Below the pieces are notes generated by a model. It was given only the letters and a program-made list of their open reading frames with translations, was not told where the DNA came from and searched no databases. A program made the translations under genes and the position numbers. A stretch of DNA of 32,554 bases, from contig DAOM01000083.1 of the NCBI GenBank assembly GCA_002501855.1, positions 1 through 32,554 on the forward strand, in the 5' to 3' direction. Below are positions 25,359 through 32,516 of the stretch, piece after piece. The first letter of the stretch is position 1, and each line of letters opens with the position of its first letter. This DNA is from Candidatus Nitrosopolaris nunavutensis. GTDB lineage: Archaea; Thermoproteota; Nitrososphaeria; Nitrososphaerales; Nitrososphaeraceae.

Positions 25359-25386
25359 TGATAAATCATCTTCTACCTAATGATCG

Positions 25387-25536
25387 CTAACCGACTCCCG
25401 CTGGGGGGTGACTTGATTTGTCGTGTTCCATCCGTTCATGTGCACTCAAAGCCTCCATGCTGTCGAACACTCGTCCGCACCGACTGCAGCGGTGTGATTT
25501 TGGAGACTTAATGTTCGATGAGGTAGATGCCGCCAT
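25387..25536 (-). CDS. 49-residue single-finger C2H2 protein leading the aroD gene group
   Basis: This ORF runs from ATG 25536 to TAG 25387. A Ser/Lys-rich leader of 16 residues precedes one canonical C2H2 finger with Cys17, Cys20, His33 and His38 (CSRCGRVFDSMEALSAH then ERMEH) and a short Pro/Gly tail. AT-rich elements (TATAATAA near 25549-25556 and CTTTAATTA near 25567-25575) lie upstream, and aroD follows after 28 nt. It is thus likely the first gene of the aroD-aroE-aroK-aroA transcript. A regulator of the cluster would be a natural guess, but nothing in the sequence proves it. Unlike three other small zinc proteins here, it lacks the Phe-Lys-Lys type leader. Confidence 0.7.
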   Translation of the reverse strand: MAASTSSNIKSPKSHRCSRCGRVFDSMEALSAHERMEHDKSSHPPAGVG

Positions 25537-25584
25537 TTCCTATCAGGTTATTATACCACCAACAGATAATTAAAGATGATAACG

Positions 25585-26463
25585 CTATAGCTTATTTGAG
25601 CAATGAGACGGAATTTTTTTCCAGTTTGCAATCAGCGCTTCAGATCTTATATGCAGTTGTTCCTCCGCAAGTCTCGCGATTGCTAGTTGTATGTATTCGT
25701 TCACTATTTCTATTCCTATGTACCGTCGATTGAAGTGTGATGCCACCTTTGTGGTCTGGCCGCTGCCATTGAAGGGATCGAGAACCGTGTCTCCCTCGTA
25801 AGAGTATAACTTCATAAGTCTGTACGGTATTTCTTCCGGAAATGGACATGGATGCGTTATGTATCCTGGAGGTACAGGTGCAATATGCCAAACGGAATTG
25901 GCAATCTCTTTTGTCCACTCCTCGTGCGTTGCCGGAAGTGTCTCGTCGCGTTGCGTTCTGCCAGACTTCACGTTTCCTTTCCTTAATACTAGAATGAATT
26001 CGTGCATAATATTAGCTCTATAATACTTTGGATATGGATTGATTACAAAAGAGCCATATCTGTTAGTACCACCGGTCACCTTATGCCAAATAATCTCCTC
26101 ATGAAGATTCCATTGACCGGAGGGTTGAACCAGTCTGGATAATAGGATATGCGGTAACGGCAGAATCGTCCCATTGACTACTTCGTTCGCGATAATAATA
26201 CAACAGTACCCCCCCTCTTTGGTTACTTTATAGACCTTATCATTAAAAATCTCTACCATTTCATCAAGATAATCGCTTGTTTCAATATTAGACCTGCCAC
26301 GATAATATCCCCCGTTTCCAGAGGCATGCATTTCGTAATCAATTGCATTTCTATATGGGGGTGAGGTTATGGTCAATTGTACCGAATGTGGGGAAATTCT
26401 CTTCAATACCTCTTTACAGTTGCCACCAATTATTACATTAACAATATTTTGCTGTACCTGCAT
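25585..26463 (-). CDS. DNA methyltransferase, beta class (N4-cytosine or N6-adenine), orphan
   Basis: This 292-residue SAM-dependent DNA aminomethyltransferase has catalytic motif IV, TSPPY (residues 34-38 counting from the TTG), before the SAM-binding motif I, DPFNGSGQT (about 230-238). This is the beta-class order. SPPY is more usual in N4-cytosine enzymes, but N6-adenine activity cannot be excluded. Other typical segments are IIANEVV, IIWHKV and PFPEEIPYRLMKLYSYEGD. The ATG at 26463 is used; a TTG directly before it would add one residue. No restriction endonuclease lies beside it; it sits between DHQ synthase II and the aroD group, so it looks like an orphan regulatory or epigenetic methylase. 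Confidence 0.9.
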   Translation of the reverse strand: MQVQQNIVNVIIGGNCKEVLKRISPHSVQLTITSPPYRNAIDYEMHASGNGGYYRGRSNIETSDYLDEMVEIFNDKVYKVTKEGGYCCIIIANEVVNGTILPLPHILLSRLVQPSGQWNLHEEIIWHKVTGGTNRYGSFVINPYPKYYRANIMHEFILVLRKGNVKSGRTQRDETLPATHEEWTKEIANSVWHIAPVPPGYITHPCPFPEEIPYRLMKLYSYEGDTVLDPFNGSGQTTKVASHFNRRYIGIEIVNEYIQLAIARLAEEQLHIRSEALIANWKKIPSHCSNKL

Positions 26464-26559
26464 CAATGATATATTATTGATTTGTCCATATTCCGAATGC
26501 TTTAAAATAATCGACTTTCCGATTAAAAAAATATTTCCTGCCTATAGTTACTATTGTAC

Positions 26560-27621
26560 TCATTTCTCAATGATATACTCGTCAACTTCTATTCCAAAAT
26601 GACGTCCAGTCTTAGGGTTTATGAAGCCGAGTATCTCATCGCCGACTTTTACCTCTGTGACAGGTATCAGTTTGGCATCGCTAGTCATAAAAGTTATTGT
26701 TTCCGCATTCTGCAATATTATAGTTCCGACCTCTCCATTGATCTCTCCTCTAACCAATTTCAGAGGCCGAGTTTCTATTTTTGATCTTCCCACCGTTACG
26801 CGTCTAGTCTTCCCCTCTTTATTCACTATGAGGACCTCAGTGCCAGATTCGATCTCGGAGAGATATTTGGTCTTACCACCTGGGATTATTGTGTAGCAGT
26901 AAATCGCGCCTGCGTTTATCCTGAATGGCCTGGGCGATGTAAATGCAGATCCTTCTGATTCATTGTGTACTAAGAACATAAAGTTAGATCTGCTTCCAAT
27001 GAGCATGCCTTCGCCTGTGGTAAGCAGGGATGCAGTATCTACACAGACTCTTTCACCGCTACCAACCTCTCTCACCTCTAAAACTTTGACAGGTCTAATA
27101 ATAAAAACTGGATTATCAAGGTACTGTCGCGATACTTCAACTTCCTTCGGATTGTCGGTCGAAAGTATAACACCATCAACCCCCAATTCCAAAATTTCAA
27201 ACATCGTTCTTACTTCACTCGGATTTTTAGCGAGAGTATAAACCTTGGTTCCCGATTTATGTAGTTTGGAGATTATATTTTCCAAGGGAATGATCTTCCA
27301 GTTAGGAGCGTCAACTATGACAAACTCTGCGCCTAGTGTGGACATCAATATCACTTCTTCAAGATCTTCATTACTGAAGACTTTTTTGGAAAAGCCAGGA
27401 ACCTTATCAGTCGACTTTGCATTCCTTAATTCATCTATTGTTTTACAAATAATCATGTCTGCATCATTCGATTCAAAAATGGTTTTGAATCCGCTCCCGG
27501 GAGCCAACTTCGGATCGATATTGAGAATTCTAACATCCTTTAACTCCGACAAGAAAGCATCTAACTTAGATTTAGCAACAGTTGGACTAACAATTATCTC
27601 TTTAGTCTTTGTGTCTGTCAA
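26560..27621 (-). CDS. 3-dehydroquinate synthase II (archaeal AroB')
   Basis: This enzyme oxidatively deaminates and cyclises 2-amino-3,7-dideoxy-D-threo-hept-6-ulosonate (ADH) to 3-dehydroquinate with NAD. It replaces the DAHP-based AroB route. The 353-residue protein shows family segments GVDGVILSTDN, CVDTASLLTTGEGMLIGSRSN (near 200), PRPFRINAGAIYCYT near 240 and VGRSKIETRPLKLV near 290. The TTG start at 27621 lies inside the end of the ADH synthase gene (20-nt overlap), so the two are coupled. Length matches the archaeal family. Confidence 0.94.
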   Translation of the reverse strand: MTDTKTKEIIVSPTVAKSKLDAFLSELKDVRILNIDPKLAPGSGFKTIFESNDADMIICKTIDELRNAKSTDKVPGFSKKVFSNEDLEEVILMSTLGAEFVIVDAPNWKIIPLENIISKLHKSGTKVYTLAKNPSEVRTMFEILELGVDGVILSTDNPKEVEVSRQYLDNPVFIIRPVKVLEVREVGSGERVCVDTASLLTTGEGMLIGSRSNFMFLVHNESEGSAFTSPRPFRINAGAIYCYTIIPGGKTKYLSEIESGTEVLIVNKEGKTRRVTVGRSKIETRPLKLVRGEINGEVGTIILQNAETITFMTSDAKLIPVTEVKVGDEILGFINPKTGRHFGIEVDEYIIEK

Positions 27622-28411
27622 GATGTAAGATCGCCTCCCTAGTACCCTTACCCTCTATGATGATTTTATATAACGCACGGACCATTGCCGGCGGATTACG
27701 GTGTTGGAATATATTTCTACCAAACGTGACTCCGCTCGCTCCTGCCTCCATTGCCCCAGCACACATTTCAATAATTTCTTGATCCGTCTTGGCCTTTGGT
27801 CCCCCCGCTATCACAATAGGGACTGGGCAACTTTTTATGACCTTTCTAAAAGAGCTGACATCGCCTGTATAAACAGTTTTGACTAAATCCGCTCCGGCTT
27901 CAGCCCCAATTCTTGCTGCATGAGCAACAATTTGCGGATCATGAGGATGTTTGATATTTTCGCCTCGCGGATACATCATTGCTACAAGTGGCATACCCCA
28001 TTCATCGCATTTATCTGAGATGATTCCTAAGTCGTGCAACATTTCAGATTCTTCTTTTGCGCCGATGTTTATATGAACCGATACTGCGTCGGCACCCAAT
28101 CTTATTGCTTCTTCAACACTTCCTATCAAAACTTTTTTGTTTGGGAATGATCCTAGTACTGTACTGCCCGACAAATGAGCTATTAAGCCAATATTTATGG
28201 GAGTTGGCAGTGTTTTGATGATGCCTTTGTTTACCAGAACGCATGTAAGTCCCGCGTTCTCACACTGATAAATCATTCCATGAATATTCTCCAAACCATT
28301 GATAGGGCCGTTGCTGATCCCATGATCCATTGGAATACAAAGCATCTTGCCATTCTTCAAGAGTCTCCCCATTCGGATCTCTTTGCCGCAAACCATATAT
28401 AGTGAAACCAT
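27602..28411 (-). CDS. 2-amino-3,7-dideoxy-D-threo-hept-6-ulosonate (ADH) synthase
   Basis: A class I aldolase-type TIM barrel that makes ADH from aspartate semialdehyde and a sugar-phosphate-derived donor, the first step of archaeal aromatic biosynthesis. Motifs are IPMDHGISNGPINGL (27-40), ALTCVLV-like GLTCVLV, SVHINIGA near 111, MMYPRG at 145-150 and the Schiff-base Lys178 in LVKTVYTGD, then GVTFGRNIFQH. The first ATG (28411) is used, but ATG 28396 (MVCGKEIRMGRL) also fits the family N-terminus. CTTTTAAG near 28425-28432 is a possible TATA box. It is the first gene of the pathway and of the cluster. Confidence 0.92.
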   Translation of the reverse strand: MVSLYMVCGKEIRMGRLLKNGKMLCIPMDHGISNGPINGLENIHGMIYQCENAGLTCVLVNKGIIKTLPTPINIGLIAHLSGSTVLGSFPNKKVLIGSVEEAIRLGADAVSVHINIGAKEESEMLHDLGIISDKCDEWGMPLVAMMYPRGENIKHPHDPQIVAHAARIGAEAGADLVKTVYTGDVSSFRKVIKSCPVPIVIAGGPKAKTDQEIIEMCAGAMEAGASGVTFGRNIFQHRNPPAMVRALYKIIIEGKGTREAILHLDRHKD

Positions 28412-28524
28412 TTCCTGACCTACTTAAAAGTGATCGTCTAGGGAACAGCGCCCTCTAGAGTATCGTGCGCTTTTTAATATTTTGGGCTCGGCACTAAAAT
28501 TTGCTATAGTTTGAGGCTGGTAAG

Positions 28525-28533
28525 GTTAAATAA
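28525..28533 (+). promoter_or_regulatory. TATA box of the rimI-like gene
   Basis: GTTAAATAA is centred 29 nt before the TTG at 28558. This supports that start in a leaderless mRNA. Confidence 0.45.
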
Positions 28534-28557
28534 TTTGGATGGTACTTATCCTTTCAA

Positions 28558-29055
28558 TTGCAAACAGCTCTCCGGAAAGTAGGTTCTTACATGATTCGTC
28601 GCTGCGAGGCAAAAGACCTCCCGACAGTGGTAGACATCAATATGCTTACCCTTCCTGAACACTATTCGGATTACTTTTTTGAATCAATCCTGAGGGAATT
28701 ACCTGAATCCTTCATCGTCGCTGAACTTTGTGACAAAGTAGTTGGATATATCATGTGTAAGATTGAATTCGGTTTCTCGAATTTTAGAAAGTTGGGTTTC
28801 GTAAAAAAGGGTCACGTGGTTTCTGTCGCCGTTTTAAATGAACACAGAAACCTAGGCCTTGGCAAAGCTCTGATGCTTGAAGGTATCAACGGTGTTATTG
28901 CTCGGAAGACCGATGAGATTTACCTCGAAGTTCGAGTTAGCAATGAATCAGCCGTTCGGATGTATGAAAGATTAGGATTTCAAATAAAATCACGACTTCG
29001 CGCATATTATAGGGATGGAGAAGACGCATGCCTTATGGCTCTAGAATTCGGGTGA
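28558..29055 (+). CDS. rimI: RimI-like GNAT N-acetyltransferase
   Basis: This is a GNAT-fold acetyltransferase of the RimI/Ard1 type, which in archaea acetylates protein N-termini. The 165-residue protein begins the domain at IRRCEAKDLPTVVDINMLTLPEHY, has IVAELCDKVVGYIMC, and shows the acetyl-CoA site VSVAVLNEHRNLGLGKALM (Arg-x-x-Gly-x-Gly). LEVRVSNESAVRMYERLGF and YYRDGEDACLMAL at the end are typical of RimI/Naa10. The TTG at 28558 is supported by a TATA box at 28525-28533; an ATG at 28591, next to the domain start, is the alternative. Confidence 0.9.
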   Translation: MQTALRKVGSYMIRRCEAKDLPTVVDINMLTLPEHYSDYFFESILRELPESFIVAELCDKVVGYIMCKIEFGFSNFRKLGFVKKGHVVSVAVLNEHRNLGLGKALMLEGINGVIARKTDEIYLEVRVSNESAVRMYERLGFQIKSRLRAYYRDGEDACLMALEFG

Positions 29056-29127
29056 ATGATAGAGCGATCGCAATTCCGAGACGTCTCGAAGGTATGTAAA
29101 TAAGATGGTAAGAGCATCCAAATAGAG

Positions 29128-29355
29128 ATGAAAAGCAGAAGAGTACGAGGAAGAATCCTGGGGACTGGTCTTCTAGCTGCATCGATTATGGTATTTATTG
29201 CGTATTCTTATGTAACACTTGCGACATCTTGGGGATTGTTAGTGTTGAAACTTACCATCGTTGTGGCAGTAGGCGCATTGTTAGCAGTCTTGGCATGGAT
29301 AGGCTACACGATGACAACGGCTCCCGAGCAAGCCGAAAGTGACAAGTCTAATTAG
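29128..29355 (+). CDS. Two-span membrane protein, function unknown
   Basis: This 75-residue protein has a very basic N-terminus (MKSRRVRGRI), two transmembrane helices (about residues 11-30 and 36-61) and a short acidic tail (AEQ/ESDKSN-like end). By the positive-inside rule both ends are cytoplasmic. No motif is recognised. Its stop codon lies inside a perfect 28-bp palindrome that also holds the stop of the convergent tRNA methyltransferase gene, only 8 bp away. A 12-bp palindrome (CGAGACGTCTCG, 29077-29088) lies about 40 nt upstream of the start. Confidence 0.7.
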   Translation: MKSRRVRGRILGTGLLAASIMVFIAYSYVTLATSWGLLVLKLTIVVAVGALLAVLAWIGYTMTTAPEQAESDKSN

Positions 29356-29365
29356 ACTTGTCACT
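29338..29365. repeat. Perfect 28-bp palindrome spanning two convergent stop codons
   Basis: The left half AGTGACAAGTCTAA is followed directly by its exact reverse complement TTAGACTTGTCACT, with no unpaired loop. It contains the TAG of the two-span membrane protein gene (ending 29355); the TAG of the tRNA methyltransferase gene on the other strand (29364-29366) begins inside its right edge. In RNA from either strand it would form a hairpin of up to 12-13 bp. It could be a bidirectional terminator, an RNA 3'-end stabiliser or a protein-binding site. Confidence 0.85.
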
Positions 29366-30203
29366 ACAGACACACGTCTGACACTATTTGATACAATCTT
29401 GGACCTACTTCTCTCACTATTCTTGTTTGACGAATGTAGTATTGATAATTCTTGAACGCATTTTCTGTATCTATTACCCCTTCGTGCAGGCCGAGTTTCC
29501 TATTGCTTGCCCCTACATGAGCAAAGTAATGTATTGTCCCCTTCCCTTCGTTCAATGCCTTTTTCGCAGAGGAGACAAATTCCTTAGCCTTTTCTGGCAA
29601 AGGCATCAATACTCTATTAGATTTACCATCAATTTGTTTTTCTATAACTCCTCTTGCATCACCAAGGATTGATATAACATTGTCTTCAACCTTGTTTAAT
29701 TTCGCATTAATTCTACACAGCTCAGTAGCAACAGGGTTTGAATCAATACTGTAGACTGTACACGTATTGTTCTTTTTAGCCATCAGAATAGAATATGTCC
29801 CTACTCCGCCAAACATATTAGTAATTACCTCATTGTCACGCACTAGCTCTGCCACCCTCAACCTCTCCGTCGATAATCTTGGAGAAAAATAGGCCTTAAC
29901 GACATCTACCCTGAATCGACATCCATGTTCTTTGTATTCTGTTTCAGTCTTGTCTTCCCCGGCAAGAAATTCTAAATTACGTACTCTAAATTCTCCTTTG
30001 ATTGCGGATGTTTGAATGAAGACGGACTTTGCTGGTTTAACATTGTCAAGAATTGCCTCTCCAATTATTTCCTTTTTCGACATTAAACACTTTGGAATCT
30101 TTATAATGACTATGTCTCCAATTATGTCAAATGCTGAATAGATCCTGTGCTGTTCTGATGGGGTGAGGTAAGTGGCTAACACCTCTTTCAGCATATGTGG
30201 CAT
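29364..30203 (-). CDS. Trm5/TYW2-like tRNA methyltransferase
   Basis: This 279-residue class I SAM methyltransferase of the Trm5/Taw family most likely methylates G37 of tRNA (m1G37) or acts in wyosine synthesis. Seen are EFRVRNLEFLAG and CRFRVDVVKAYFSPRLSTER, with the Arg of the Trm5 fold; the SAM loop MFGGVGTYSILMA; SIDSNPVATELCRINAKLN; and VLMPLPEKAKEF in the place of the catalytic (D)xxxMNLP motif, where the usual Asp is Asn and MNLP is MPLP. It starts 2 nt after the abcE1 stop. It is shorter than full-length Trm5, lacking much of the D1 domain. Whether it is Trm5 or Taw22-like is open. Confidence 0.85.
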   Translation of the reverse strand: MPHMLKEVLATYLTPSEQHRIYSAFDIIGDIVIIKIPKCLMSKKEIIGEAILDNVKPAKSVFIQTSAIKGEFRVRNLEFLAGEDKTETEYKEHGCRFRVDVVKAYFSPRLSTERLRVAELVRDNEVITNMFGGVGTYSILMAKKNNTCTVYSIDSNPVATELCRINAKLNKVEDNVISILGDARGVIEKQIDGKSNRVLMPLPEKAKEFVSSAKKALNEGKGTIHYFAHVGASNRKLGLHEGVIDTENAFKNYQYYIRQTRIVREVGPRLYQIVSDVCL

Positions 30204-30205
30204 AA

Positions 30206-32020
30206 CTAACCAGAAGATTTTTTTGTGTAATAATAATCTCCAGAAGTTTTTTGCGACCTATCTAATCGACTACCTTCCTTGTTGATTCTGGGTCTGCCTG
30301 TATTCTCATCTCTTCTATATGTAATAGAGAGTTCCCTTAGAAATTTATTCATACCTATCTCTTTCTGCATTGGTTGGCTCGCCAAACCCTCTAGACCCGG
30401 TTTGCCATCGAAAATTACTAAAGAATCGGCTACAAGGTCTATGAGTTGCATGTCATGATCGATTACAATAGCAGATTTACCATAGGCCCTTACAAATCGT
30501 TGCAAGAATTTTGCAAATGCGATTCTATCTTCCACATCTAAGAATGCGGACGGTTCATCTAGGGCATAGATATTGGCAGGACGCATTAAAGTTGCAGCTA
30601 TGGCCACCTTTTGTAATTCTCCACCACTAAGATTCCTGACATTTCTTTCATAGAGTTTCTTGACTCCGGTTGGAATTATAATCTGTTCTTCCATCGAAGA
30701 AATGTCGGATACGCCTTCACATGCTGCAGAAAGCAAAGTATAGACATTGCCATCGTAATCTTGAGAAAGATATTGAGGTTTGTATGAAATTTTTGCACTT
30801 AACTCTATAATACCCGAGTCAGGTTTGTCAAGCCCGGCAAGCATCCTCATGAAGGTGGTCTTGCCCAGCGAATTGGCACCAATCACACCTGCGATTTCTC
30901 CTTGTCGTATCCGGCCAGCCAATATTTTGAGATGAAATGATGGGAATGATTTGGTTAATTCGGAATAGCTCGCGACGGCAGTATCCAGAATAATGTCCTC
31001 AACTGAGTTTGTAGTGTCAAATCGGAAAGCTTTTTCACGAAAGCGTACGTTCTCGGTAGGGATAAATCCTTCTAGGAAGTTATTGATGCCAAGCTTTGTA
31101 GCCTGTAGACCAGAAACTATGCCATATGCGGCCGGCTCTCCATATACAATATGTATGTAGTCTGAAAGATAGTCCAACAACGTCATATCATGTTCGACGA
31201 CCATAACGCTCTTGCCCAGGTCAGCCAAGCCCCGTATCACTCTTGCAACTACAAGTCTCTGGTAAACATCGTTAAATGATGATGGCTCGTCAAAAAAATA
31301 ATAGTCGGCATCTTTAGCTGAAGCAATCGCGACTGCTAATCTTTGTAATTCGCCACCACTCAAATTTCCAACGTTGCGGTCAAGCAAATCTCGTAACCCA
31401 AGTTCGTCTACCAAGTCATCGGCCGCATTTCGTTCGTCATATTTTTTTAGCAGTTCCTTAGCGGTTCCCTTGAAAGCACTCGGAATAAGATAAACTAACT
31501 GAGGTTTAATCGAGGCTCGTATCTCGCCGCCCGCGATTTTCTCAAAGTGAGATTGCAATTCAGTGCCCTGAAAATTTTTAAGAACATCGTCCCATTTTGG
31601 CTGGGAGTCGTAATTGCCAAAATTAGGTGTGATTGATCCGGCCAGTATATTGACTATAGTGGATTTGCCTATAGCGTTTCTCCCGAGTAAACCTACAACA
31701 TGCCCTTTCTTAAGAGTTGGAAGACGGTATAATCTAAATGAATTAATGCCATACTGATGAATTTTTTCCACCCCAAGTTCTCTAGCCAGGTTAACAATAA
31801 CAATAGCATCAAAAGGACATTTCTTTACGCATATACCACAGCCGGTACAAAGATCTTCCGAAATTACTGCCTTTTTACTATCATCGCTAAGTACTATACA
31901 TTCACCCCCAGTCTTGTTCACCGGGCAATACACGATGCATTCGAGACCACACTTTCTGGGCTGACACAGTTCCTCGTCTAGAACGGCGACCCTATGTGTT
32001 AGCTTTGTGGAATCCTTCAT
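30206..32020 (-). CDS. abcE1: ABCE1/Rli1 ribosome recycling factor
   Basis: This essential Fe-S twin ATPase splits ribosomes after termination. The N-terminal Fe-S domain has two [4Fe-4S] sites (CQPRKCGLEC with CPVNK, and CTGCGICVKKC). Two ATPase domains follow with Walker A loops GRNAIGKST and GANSLGKTT, signatures NLSGGELQRLAVA and NLSGGELQKVAIA, and Walker B FFDEPSS and ALDEPSA. The first D-loop reads SSFNDVYQRL instead of the usual SSYLDVxQRL. About 604 residues are expected. ATG 32020 is chosen over an upstream TTG/ATG (32038/32035) because a TATA box at 32041-32049 would start the mRNA near it. It is cotranscribed with the Trm5-like gene. Confidence 0.95.
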   Translation of the reverse strand: MKDSTKLTHRVAVLDEELCQPRKCGLECIVYCPVNKTGGECIVLSDDSKKAVISEDLCTGCGICVKKCPFDAIVIVNLARELGVEKIHQYGINSFRLYRLPTLKKGHVVGLLGRNAIGKSTIVNILAGSITPNFGNYDSQPKWDDVLKNFQGTELQSHFEKIAGGEIRASIKPQLVYLIPSAFKGTAKELLKKYDERNAADDLVDELGLRDLLDRNVGNLSGGELQRLAVAIASAKDADYYFFDEPSSFNDVYQRLVVARVIRGLADLGKSVMVVEHDMTLLDYLSDYIHIVYGEPAAYGIVSGLQATKLGINNFLEGFIPTENVRFREKAFRFDTTNSVEDIILDTAVASYSELTKSFPSFHLKILAGRIRQGEIAGVIGANSLGKTTFMRMLAGLDKPDSGIIELSAKISYKPQYLSQDYDGNVYTLLSAACEGVSDISSMEEQIIIPTGVKKLYERNVRNLSGGELQKVAIAATLMRPANIYALDEPSAFLDVEDRIAFAKFLQRFVRAYGKSAIVIDHDMQLIDLVADSLVIFDGKPGLEGLASQPMQKEIGMNKFLRELSITYRRDENTGRPRINKEGSRLDRSQKTSGDYYYTKKSSG

Positions 32021-32040
32021 GGTCCGAATTTGCATCAATG

Positions 32041-32049
32041 TATTATATA
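32041..32049 (-). promoter_or_regulatory. TATA box of the abcE1-trm5 operon
   Basis: TATATAATA on the minus strand is centred 25 nt before the ATG at 32020. Transcription should begin close to that ATG, downstream of the alternative starts at 32035-32038. Confidence 0.6.
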
Positions 32050-32311
32050 GCTTCGTGGTTGCAAAAGGTCCAACTTGTGTTGCAAATAGTCTACCTAGAA
32101 TATCTACGAACTTTCCTAAATAAAGCAGAACAAATTCGTTAGTGAATCAGTGCATCTTGCATCCGCTTAATGTGCTACGCTAAATACGCGTATACTTTTG
32201 CTTTTACCTAAAAGAGATTCTACGTTCTTGCTCTTTTCATAGGTGACACAGATCTTCCATTGCCATATAAATAGCAATTCTTAATTCTCAAGAAAACTCA
32301 TCGAACTAGAA

Positions 32312-32434
32312 ATGTTAGTTGTGATTGGTATTCTGGAAATGGCATGCTCGCCAGCGATTGGGTCGATATATAATCTAGTGTTAATGGTTTGTGTAGGCGT
32401 AGCCATTGCTAATAATATTGAAAAAATTGAATGA
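32312..32434 (+). CDS. Possible 40-residue membrane peptide
   Basis: This small ORF from ATG 32312 to TGA 32434 is hydrophobic over most of its length (MLVVIGILEMAC, then a Tyr/Asn break, then LVLMVCVGVAIA) and ends with the charged NNIEKIE. ATATAAATA at 32265-32273 is a possible TATA box, which would leave a leader of about 20 nt with no obvious ribosome site. It could be a real membrane peptide or chance; no homology is known to me. Confidence 0.35.
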   Translation: MLVVIGILEMACSPAIGSIYNLVLMVCVGVAIANNIEKIE

Positions 32435-32516
32435 ATTAGATACCAGTTAATGCTAATATTGCTTGAGGGGCTTTAAAGATGATAGGTTAATTGATATTTG
32501 AAAAAATGGAGGGAGT

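Noticed and set aside
24928..25380. 150-codon plus-strand ORF
   Set aside because: Antisense to aroD; Ser/Cys-rich shadow composition.
27245..27628. 127-codon plus-strand ORF
   Set aside because: Antisense to DHQ synthase II.
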